A stretch of DNA of 64,000 nucleotides from an uncultured Eubacteriales bacterium (lineage in GTDB: Bacteria; Bacillota; Clostridia; Monoglobales; Monoglobaceae), in contig UQOT01000002.1 of the NCBI GenBank assembly GCA_900542675.1, forward strand, positions 1 to 64,000, in the 5' to 3' direction. Made by a program: the position numbers and the translations under genes. The notes under the pieces were generated by a model that saw only the letters and a list, made by a program, of their open reading frames with translations, was not told the origin of the DNA and made no database searches. Positions 1-7,707 of the stretch are shown here, piece after piece (the stretch's first letter is position 1; each line of letters starts with the position of its first letter).

Positions 1-48
1 TTATCCTTCCTATTCCTTCGGGAAAGGAGGTGTCACTCTTTACAGACT

Positions 49-81
49 ATGGTCGAAGAAAGGAGTGATAATTACTTATGA
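49..81 (+). CDS. possible leader peptide coupled to toxin-like peptide
   Basis: This is a 10-codon open frame (MVEERSDNYL) whose TGA at 79-81 overlaps the ATG of the next small frame at 78-80 as ATGA. Such an overlap suggests translational coupling, in the way mok is coupled to hok. The strong AGGAGG at 25-30 lies 18 nt upstream of its ATG, which is too far for an ideal site, so the start is doubtful. It could be chance. Confidence 0.3.
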   Translation: MVEERSDNYL

Positions 82-149
82 AGCATATACTTAGAGTTCT
101 TATACTCACCGTTATACTTCTCGTGATTTTCACGGAAAAAGTAATATAG
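78..149 (+). CDS. small hydrophobic peptide, candidate type I toxin (locus A)
   Basis: The 23-residue peptide MKHILRVLILTVILLVIFTEKVI is one predicted membrane helix with basic residues near the N-terminus. AGGAG at 61-65 precedes the ATG. The stop lies inside the left arm of a hairpin terminator (143-182), and a perfect sigma-A promoter on the opposite strand (236-264) fires an RNA into the 3' end. This convergent, 3'-overlapping plan is that of type I systems such as txpA/RatA and bsrG/SR4. No family is recognised by sequence. The same plan recurs at 12.6 kb and 62.4 kb. The toxin promoter lies off the left edge of the window. Confidence 0.6.
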   Translation: MKHILRVLILTVILLVIFTEKVI

Positions 150-182
150 CCGCCGGCATCCGTAAAATGTGGCAGCTATATT
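143..182. terminator. bidirectional terminator of toxin/antisense locus A
   Basis: A 12-bp stem pairs 143-154 with 171-182 (one G-U pair), with a 16-nt loop. On the minus strand it is followed by a TTTTT run; on the plus strand by AT-rich sequence. It would end both the toxin mRNA and the convergent antisense RNA. Confidence 0.65.
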
Positions 183-229
183 ATTAATTGCTATTTTAAA
201 GGATAACCGTAAAACAGTTCCCTCTTTCT
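143..229 (-). ncRNA. candidate antisense RNA antitoxin (locus A)
   Basis: The predicted RNA starts about 7 nt after the minus-strand -10 at 236-241 and ends at the shared terminator, giving about 87 nt. It is complementary to the toxin stop codon and 3' end. Its first part contains AGAAAGAGG and CGGTTAT, which recur in the antisense RNA at 12.7 kb, so the two are probably related. There is no open reading frame of note. The RNA itself is inferred from promoter plus terminator. Confidence 0.6.
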
Positions 230-235
230 GTGTTC

Positions 236-264
236 ATTATATCAATTTATTCTGTCCTTGTCAA
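236..264 (-). promoter_or_regulatory. consensus sigma-A promoter for antisense RNA (locus A)
   Basis: Minus strand: TTGACA (264-259), exactly 17 bp, TATAAT (241-236). Both hexamers match consensus perfectly, as expected for a constitutive antitoxin RNA. Confidence 0.88.
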
Positions 265-507
265 TAATTTATTTAAGCAACGGCTCTATTTCATCATACC
301 AACAATAAAACCATCCCATAACAGGGTGGTTTTGCTTGTATTCGGTTTTATTTACTTATTTACCAACATTGAAACACCGGCTATGGGTACCTTTAGGCTG
401 AATATTAATTATCTCATCAATTCTGCCTTTAGTATAGATATAATGATCCCCTTTAATGCGTTCATTAAAACCTAAATAATATAATATGCTTTGCAAATCT
501 TCAAATT

Positions 508-785
508 TTATGTTTGTGTTTCTTTGACCGCACAGTAAGCGCTTACACGCTCGATATAATCGGAGTATATATCCGGATACTCCGCCTTAAGCTTGTTTAG
601 CTCTGCGTCACTTAGCAAAACATTCTCGTATTCTCCGTATCGTCGGGGGCGGGTGCGGCGGCAGATGCCGCCTCACTCTCCTTTACTTTACTTTGTTCGT
701 TTCTGTTGACATTTTCGGCATTAATGTATGCATTTTTCGCCTTTATGTATAACATTCCAAGGCATAAAAGACACGATTTTAGAGC
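508..785 (-). pseudogene. remnant of phage replisome-organiser-like protein
   Basis: On the minus strand, the frame ending at 508-510 encodes RYGEYENVLLSDAELNKLK followed by a short helical tail. It resembles a conserved C-terminal block of phage/ICE replication proteins in Clostridia (typically RKYGEYNNVLLTDEELEKLK). A start is missing: upstream in this frame is a stop. The upstream coding (LKSCLLCLGMLYIKAKNAY and on) is in another frame, and the two join if one C is added in the C-run at 645-649. The tail is also shorter than in the family. I read this as a frameshifted, truncated relic. The family assignment is from memory of the motif only. Confidence 0.5.
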
Positions 786-795
786 TTAATAAACA

Positions 796-821
796 AAGAG
801 ACGGGGATTAGCCCGTCTCTT
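796..821 (-). terminator. terminator of pectinesterase gene
   Basis: A 10-bp perfect stem (AAGAGACGGG, 796-805 with 812-821) with a 6-nt loop lies 50 bp beyond the stop of the pectinesterase half-gene. The following minus-strand sequence is T-rich (TTGTTTATTAAG). Confidence 0.7.
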
Positions 822-871
822 GTTAATTGGGAAGAAATCTATTAATAATTATTTAAATTATTAAGCTTTAA

Positions 872-3583
872 TTATTCTGCTGCGGTAAGACCAAGGTCTG
901 TTGTACCTGCAACGATTATTGAATATAAATCCGGAAGGTACGGGGAGCTGCAATCAAATGACAAGTAGCTGCCTTCAGCACTCGGTGGAACCTCAATATC
1001 CGCTGTATAGAGCTTTAAGATCTTGTTAGCGCTTTCGGCAAAATCAACACCGGCTCCAAACGTAAATGTCTTCCCGTTGATTTTTGCCGTCTTTGTACTG
1101 TCATCACTGTTGTAGCCAAGATAAAATACCCTGTACTTACCAGCCTTTTCAATCTTTATAGAAGGATGTGAGCCATTATCAGCCGTACCGACTAAATAAT
1201 TAAGATAATTTGCTGTAAGCGAAGCTTTTACCTTAGTTGCATCTGTCGCGTCCTTGAAAAGACTTACCGCCTTTTCATCGGCGCCGTTTACAAATGCATA
1301 TGTGTCTGCGTCCGTGCAAGAATTGCCGCCCGAAATATTCGGTGCTTTGCCCGGGAACTCAAATATTCCTTCGCCCTCAGGAACAACTTCGGCTTGTTCC
1401 TCTCCGGTAACCAGCTTCTTGTATGTAAGCCTTACGCTTGAAACAGTATACTTATCCGAAGTACTTTCCGGGAACACGCCCATATTAAGCTTGCCCCTTG
1501 CGCCATCCTTGGGGAAGTTCTTAAAGGTATACGGTGTTCCTCCGTTGCCCGATACCGAAACAGTACCGGCTTTGTAATCGATTATTACGGTTACATTATG
1601 CGTGCTGGGATATGCAAATTTTCCGGTTATGTTCAAATATTGACCATCGCCGTTTGATGAACCGCTGAAGCCCTGTGAGCAGTCAACTGAATCGAGCTGT
1701 ACCCAACTTGGGTTTATCTTTATCTCAGCGTATCTGTCAGCCTTTGCCGAGTTGGTTCCCTCCGGCGTGCCTGCCGAAAAGTCAACATACCCGATCTTAG
1801 ACGGCTTTGCTTCAACAGTAACATCAAACGATACCTTTATAACCTCAGAATTCTCTATATTTGAAGCATTTTCACTGTCTTTAGCCTTTGCAAGAGCTAT
1901 AAGGTCATATGTTTTATTGCCGTTTGACGCCGCTGTACTGATGTCAAGCGCTACGCTTGCATCAACAATCTTATTAGCCGTGACGGTAAGGTTCACATCA
2001 GAGCCAATTATTCCATTAATGGTTTTTACGCCGTCTGTCGGCTCAACTATCGTAAAGTCGCCGCTTGCAGATACAACCTTTACATTATAGTCAATTCCGC
2101 TTGTGCTTGCAGGAATATTCTCTATTGTTGCCTCAGCTGTTGTTTGACCGGCAGCCAATGTTATCTGCTGCTCCTTGATGAGCGCACCATTTTTTGTAAT
2201 CGTAACTGTGTATGTATTATCCTCACCGATTGACGCCGACTGCGTAACCGTAACAGGGATATTAAATACATTGGTCGTATCGGTCGTCGGATTAATTGTA
2301 ACATTTACGTCCTTCTTATCGCCATAGCCTGTTTTCGAGTCTCTGGCATAGAGAGCAACCGTAGTGTTAATTGCGTCTTCGCCTGCCGCAGGTCTTATTA
2401 CCTGAAGCTTTCCGTCGCTTGTTACAACTGCATTACTTGAAGCGGACTCCCACTTGAACTCGATGCCGTCCGGAGCAGCTGGGAAAGCGACCTCTGTCGC
2501 TTCGCCTTCGGGAACCGTAACGGCTGCGCTCGCGATTGCCGCGTCAACATTTTTAAGATATGTCTCGCCGAAGTTCATCGGATCCCAGCTGTCAGCCCAT
2601 GTACTGTCGTTGCTTTCCTTTGAAAAATAGTTTCTCGGGTTAAACTCAAGTATCTGCCACTCGTCGAGCACAGTACCCATACCCGTTCCGCCTTCTTCAA
2701 TCGACTTATTCACAACGCGCTGTGAAAGATCAACCGTCTTGCCGCTCGTATTCTTTGTACCGTACTCATACAAACGTGCCAAACCGTTTTCTGCACCAAA
2801 TCTGCCCCAGCCCTTGGAGATAATATTCGTTTTGGAATTACCAATCTTACCGGCGTCATCAATTGTAGTGTTGTAGAATGTTGACTGACCGCCTGCACCC
2901 CACGGTCCTCCAAAGTTAGACTCTCCGCCGTTGTCGCACTCGTTATATATTGTACAGTTCCAGAATAAGTATCCGTAATTTCTTGAAGCCGGGGTATTCG
3001 GAGTTCCAAGCGGATTACCGTAAGAATAATCCGTAAAACCCGCAAATCCGAGCTTACAGCTGTCAAATACCGCAGCAGCGCTGCCGTAGATATAATCTGT
3101 GCCGCCTATAAGAGTACAATTTTTAAAGTACACTCTGCCGTCAGATGCCCAAATCGAGTCCTGATTACCTCTTGCACGTACATTTTCAAACACTATTCTG
3201 TCTCCGAGAGTGGCAAGTGCGTGTCCGCGTTCATTAAATATCGATGACCTGAGCAGCCATGCACTCTCACCCGCATTAAATTTACGTCCTGCTGCAACAA
3301 CCTCTTTAAATTTCTCCTTGTCAACCGCACCACTGCTGGTATAAATATCATCAGCAGGTCTAACCATCGGTGTATCCTCAGAGCATATAGACAGCGCACT
3401 GTGATCAAACAAAGTGCTTCCTGCCTCCGGTGTTAAGTGACCGCTTTCCTCAGCCGCTATTTTCATTACGGGAACACTGTTTACCACATTTAAATCCTTT
3501 ACGGTAATATCACTTGATGACTGCTTAATAATCAATGCTGCCATCTTGTCATATGACCAGCCGAGACCGCCAAGATTTTTCAG
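872..3583 (-). pseudogene. pectin methylesterase catalytic half (CE8), separated by in-frame TAG
   Basis: This frame is open from just after the TAG at 3584-3586 to 872; the first ATG is at 3544. It carries the CE8 parallel beta-helix core: Q and D in GNQDSIWA (about residue 128 from that ATG), the nucleophile region GGTDYIYGSAAAVF (about 148), and GWGRFG with the substrate-binding arginine. These correspond to QDTL, GTVDFIFG and RxW of known pectinesterases, which remove methyl esters from homogalacturonan. Downstream are Ig-like segments and a C-terminal carbohydrate-binding-like domain. There is no signal peptide and no ribosome site before the ATG, so this half is not expected to be made or exported alone. 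It belongs to the same reading frame as the upstream gene. Confidence 0.8.
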
Positions 3584-6500
3584 CTATGAGTTGACAGGAA
3601 CATCCTTATGCACATTACCGTTTATATCATAATATGAAATATTGGTAATTCCTTCCAGACTCTGTCCTATTTCATATTTTGTAAACTTCTCGTCGCCCTC
3701 TTTATAACCGTTCCACGTCTCATCGCGCGACCAATCAATAGTCGGGTCATAAGCGCCGTTTAAATCTGTGTTCGATGTGCAATAGCCCGTACAAAAATAC
3801 CAGCTGAGGTTAACTCTGCCGCCGTCCGCTGTATTGGGCGTCTGCTGAAGTGTTACGAATTTCATATCGTCAAATACGACCTGCTCTTCATAGTTGCCCG
3901 GGTTAACGTTGATTGTAACACGCTGTGCTTCTGACTGAGGATTAATCTCCTTTGCCTTTGCAACCGCATCTCTGATTGATGTGAAATCAAATGTATCGCC
4001 CGAGGCGGTCACTACGGTCGCCTTCTTCTCATAAGAAGGCGACTGTGACGGATTTGGGTCAGCCGACTGAACCGGATTTGCCGAAAGGGTTGCCGTCTTT
4101 GCAGCACTCAACGGAACCATTGTGTCAAGACCGTCCCATACGTACAGCTTTACAATTGAATTTTCGGGCTTGTTATAAACAAAATCTTTGATTGTCGTAC
4201 CCTCAACGTCATATGCCACCGTATCCAACAATACCTTTTCATCATTTTCACTGTATGCTGCAACGATAAGCTTTGCCTTGGGGCTTGCTTCCTCGCCCAA
4301 ATAGCTAAGCTCAACCGCAAGACTGCCGCCTGCGTCATACTCTGCTTTTGTTATTTCGTAGGTGTAACCTTTATTTACATAAGGTGTCTTAGGTGCATTC
4401 GGATTGGGAGCTGCAATCTCCGCTGTCTCTGCCGCGTGATTTACACCGCCGGGTATAACTTGGCTTTCCTCGCTTGGCAGCTGCGTCAAGATGAATGCGA
4501 ACACCAATGCTTTTGCCGCCTTTGCGCGTGTTACCTCAACGGTTGGCTCAAGCTCATCGCCGCAGGCGGTCGAGCCTCTCATTATTCCCTGCTCCGAACG
4601 AATAAGACCGAGATTATAAGCCGCCTTAACCTTTGCATAAAGATCAATATTAAGTTCGTCTATATCTGTTAAAGCGCCCCAGCCCGTAAGCGGAATATAC
4701 GGAGTTCCATCATATGTAAGATTGGGGTCGTAATTCGGGTCATCGGGCGACGGAACACTGCCGTTCTGACTCATATAAGTTTGCATATTCTTCTTAGCGT
4801 CCTCATTACCGCTCTTTAAAAATTCCTGATATGCATCATAGAATATTGCACCCATTGCTTGACGAGTAAGCGCCGCATCTGTTGCTATTATCGTCTTGTC
4901 AACATAATCCGGTTCACGTTTAAAATCAGCTGTTACAGTTGAATTTTCTGTCACAGTAAGTATATATGAGCCTCCGGTTGAAACAGACTTGCCGTTTACT
5001 GTAATCGACTTATTTAAGTAGCCTTTATCCGGTGCAGCAACAATTTTAACATTATCTTTTGCGTTTACAGTAAGAGACTCGGTACTTTGCGGATAATCTG
5101 TTGATTCATACTTAACGCCAAACAATTTACCTGTACCGCCTCTTGTCCAAAGCTTATATGTTTCACCTGCTTTTACTTTAAATTCAACTACTCCGGCTCC
5201 GCTTACGTTACCCGACTGTGTTTCTGTTCCCACAAACTCAATTGCCTTGTTTGAAGCCGCATTTGCATACACCTTTATAATGCCATCGGCTTTAGCTTCA
5301 TAAATAACGATTTTCTCGGGATTTGCATTTCTAAATTCAACATAGTTGGTTGAAATAGCCTTATTATCTGAGAATACTCCCGATTTATCACTTCCTGCCT
5401 TTATTTCTGACGGAGCTGTCAGCTTAAAGTATTCGTTATCTGATACAACTTGATTAGCTTTGACGCCTGACGGAATATCCGTTGTATAGCTCTTAAGAGC
5501 GCTCTCGTTATATATAGTAATTTCTCCGTTCTCGGGTTGCTTTACCGTAACAACATAACCGTCTTCCGCAGCAGAAACATCCAAATCTGCCGCCTCGGCA
5601 ATCTCATTTTTCGCAACCGAAGCTTCTTCATCAGCTAAATCGGCTGTTTGAACTGCAGCATCATCAGCACTAAATTGTGCGTATGTCTTTGTGTAATTTG
5701 TAAGAGAATTTTCAGCAAGTCCCCACGCCTTTTCAACGCCTCTTGCAAATTCGCCAACCGTAATAGTTTGTGTAGGCTTAAATAAATTATTGCTGTCCTT
5801 ATGCAAAAGACCAAGCTGCAAAGCCTTTTCTATACTCGTTCTGTAATAGTAATTGTCCTGAGCCTGCTTTGTCGCGCCCGGAATAACGTCCACAGCGCTT
5901 ACATCCTTTGCCATTTCAGGGAATACCGCCGACCAGTCACCGGTATTTGCGGCAGTCTGAACTGTCTGCGGCATATATGATACAAGCTTCTGCATTATAG
6001 CCTTATCGGTATATGTATCTGTTGATGCATTTGCTTGATCATATATGCTCTGAAGCATAATGCGGCAGAACTGCTTTGCAGCAGCTTCTCTATAGTGGGT
6101 ACCGTCACCGCTCGCACCGTTAGCAGAATTATTTGCCGGTGTTTCGCCTGCTTCAACACTGTTATATGTCCATGTACCCTCGTTTGCGTCAAGTTTCTTA
6201 TAATAATCTATTGAACCCTGATATAGTTCAATATATCCTACCTCGGCGTCTGAAGCCGCTTTCTTTCTCATATTTCCCGGTGAGTCAGGGTTAAACGTAT
6301 GTGCCTTTCCTGCGCCTCTAGTCATAGGTGATACCAAAACCGGGGTCATTCCGCGAGCCTTGACAGCCTCTACATACATATCGAGCCATCTGTTATACAG
6401 CGCATTATTCTGCGCCGCTGTCCCTCCGGTATAATTTGTTCCTCTGTCAAAACGCGTTTCTGCCGGAGACTCGTCATTGTGAGCCGAGTGAATAAACACA

Positions 6501-7396
6501 AAATCACCCGCTTTACCTCTCACGAGAATTTCGTCAAATCTTCCCTCACAGTAATTATTTCTCATGCAGCGGCCGCCCATTGAGTAATTAATTACATTAA
6601 CCTTATTTAAATCAAAGTAGTTACAAAGTGTCTGCCCCCACGAACTTATTGTCTCATTGAATGTATAAGCCTTTTGTGTAGAGTCGCCCAAAATGTGAAT
6701 TGTAGGCTTACCATCCGATGCACCGACCGCAATCGGAGTTATCTTTATTGATTTAACCGTAACAGTCTGCGGTGCATCAGCTTTAGGCATAGAAGCAGGT
6801 TCTATATCAACCTCCACAAAGCTTTCGCCTGTAGCAAAATCATAGGACCATGTATTCTCTTCCCACTTTGCCGAAACTGTTCTTGGGACATGATTTGCAT
6901 TATCCCAATTTGCAGTACCTGTTAAATTATCCGCGTTTAAGCCTGTGGGAGCAATCTTTGTATTGCTGCTCGTACTGCTTCCTCCAAGCGTAACTTCAAT
7001 ATGATAAGCTCCCGGAGCAGTATCAACCCTATAAATAAGACCGCCGTAATTCTTATAGTTACTGCTATTAAGATATTCGCCGTTTGCCAAATAATCTCCG
7101 TTGCTTTCTGTCACAGACGCTCCGTTTGCGCCTACGGTAATATTGTCGGTAGAAGCAACCTTTCTATCATATGTCTCCGGCATAATTGCGCCGGATACCG
7201 AAACAAAACCCTGCTTCGCCGCAGCGCTATACACCGGAACGCTTGACATAGTTGTGAAGTCAACAGCAACTTCACCTTCGGCTGCCTCTGCCGTAACGTC
7301 CGATGCAGGCGCGGCAGACACAGCTGTCATACCGGCAAGCGAACCTAAAATCATTGCGACAGAAAGCGCCATGCTGATCAATCTCCTTTTTAGCAT
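3584..7396 (-). CDS. secreted SGNH (rhamnogalacturonan) acetylesterase with SLH-like segments and start of pectinesterase
   Basis: This 1270-residue protein has a signal peptide (about 1-30), a beta-rich N-terminal domain, and a family CE12-like SGNH hydrolase: GDST (about 236, nucleophile Ser), GGRC, HNDE and DGTHYRE (about 430, catalytic Asp/His). CE12 enzymes deacetylate rhamnogalacturonan. Two helical SLH-like segments follow (about 520-580 and 860-1000), then a beta domain and the first beta-helix turns of a pectinesterase (NPGNYEEQVVFDD). It ends at a TAG in the middle of that domain. The start has AAGGAGGA 6 nt upstream. The truncated product keeps the acetylesterase and could work; the fused methylesterase is lost unless the stop is read through. 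Its promoter is at 7534-7562. Confidence 0.85.
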   Translation of the reverse strand: MLKRRLISMALSVAMILGSLAGMTAVSAAPASDVTAEAAEGEVAVDFTTMSSVPVYSAAAKQGFVSVSGAIMPETYDRKVASTDNITVGANGASVTESNGDYLANGEYLNSSNYKNYGGLIYRVDTAPGAYHIEVTLGGSSTSSNTKIAPTGLNADNLTGTANWDNANHVPRTVSAKWEENTWSYDFATGESFVEVDIEPASMPKADAPQTVTVKSIKITPIAVGASDGKPTIHILGDSTQKAYTFNETISSWGQTLCNYFDLNKVNVINYSMGGRCMRNNYCEGRFDEILVRGKAGDFVFIHSAHNDESPAETRFDRGTNYTGGTAAQNNALYNRWLDMYVEAVKARGMTPVLVSPMTRGAGKAHTFNPDSPGNMRKKAASDAEVGYIELYQGSIDYYKKLDANEGTWTYNSVEAGETPANNSANGASGDGTHYREAAAKQFCRIMLQSIYDQANASTDTYTDKAIMQKLVSYMPQTVQTAANTGDWSAVFPEMAKDVSAVDVIPGATKQAQDNYYYRTSIEKALQLGLLHKDSNNLFKPTQTITVGEFARGVEKAWGLAENSLTNYTKTYAQFSADDAAVQTADLADEEASVAKNEIAEAADLDVSAAEDGYVVTVKQPENGEITIYNESALKSYTTDIPSGVKANQVVSDNEYFKLTAPSEIKAGSDKSGVFSDNKAISTNYVEFRNANPEKIVIYEAKADGIIKVYANAASNKAIEFVGTETQSGNVSGAGVVEFKVKAGETYKLWTRGGTGKLFGVKYESTDYPQSTESLTVNAKDNVKIVAAPDKGYLNKSITVNGKSVSTGGSYILTVTENSTVTADFKREPDYVDKTIIATDAALTRQAMGAIFYDAYQEFLKSGNEDAKKNMQTYMSQNGSVPSPDDPNYDPNLTYDGTPYIPLTGWGALTDIDELNIDLYAKVKAAYNLGLIRSEQGIMRGSTACGDELEPTVEVTRAKAAKALVFAFILTQLPSEESQVIPGGVNHAAETAEIAAPNPNAPKTPYVNKGYTYEITKAEYDAGGSLAVELSYLGEEASPKAKLIVAAYSENDEKVLLDTVAYDVEGTTIKDFVYNKPENSIVKLYVWDGLDTMVPLSAAKTATLSANPVQSADPNPSQSPSYEKKATVVTASGDTFDFTSIRDAVAKAKEINPQSEAQRVTINVNPGNYEEQVVFDDMKFVTLQQTPNTADGGRVNLSWYFCTGYCTSNTDLNGAYDPTIDWSRDETWNGYKEGDEKFTKYEIGQSLEGITNISYYDINGNVHKDVPVNS

Positions 7397-7533
7397 TTGA
7401 TTTCCTCCTTAGATATTAAATATTATTTATATTCTTAATTTTGTTCTCACCTATGTATTAATTATATACTTTCTTTATCAAATATGCAATGACCAATTTA
7501 AATTATTTTTTAAATACCAGTTCGCAATATTAC

Positions 7534-7562
7534 AGTATATATCACAGATATTTTATTGTCAA
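7534..7562 (-). promoter_or_regulatory. promoter of pectin esterase gene
   Basis: Minus strand TTGACA (7562-7557), 17 bp, TATACT (7539-7534). It leaves a leader of about 130 nt before the ATG at 7396; no clear structure is seen in it. Confidence 0.75.
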
Positions 7563-7671
7563 TCCTTAAAATATCCACCGAACCATTCGTAGGGAACGAC
7601 GACTCCGACGCTCCCTGCACACAAAATTCTCGCGTTTGAGGTAAAGTATATTAAAAAGCGTAAATATAAAA

Positions 7672-7695
7672 ACGGCACAGCCTGAGCTGTGCCGT
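7672..7695 (-). terminator. terminator of glgP
   Basis: A 10-bp perfect stem ACGGCACAGC/GCTGTGCCGT with a 4-nt loop, followed on the minus strand by TTTTATATTT. It lies 12 bp past the glgP stop. Confidence 0.85.
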
Positions 7696-7707
7696 CGTGT
7701 TTCTTTA

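Noticed and set aside
230..475. 81-residue plus-strand open frame
   Set aside because: It starts inside the antisense RNA region and runs across the minus-strand promoter at 236-264; no ribosome site and no family-like sequence.
3584..3586. TAG recoded as an amino acid throughout the genome
   Set aside because: rpsD ends with TAG at the correct place, so TAG acts as a stop.
7560..7630. CGTAGGGAACGACGA block in the glgP-pectinase gap, with a similar CGTAGGGAATGGTGACC at 62109
   Set aside because: The likeness covers only about nine bases; too short to call a repeat family from one window.
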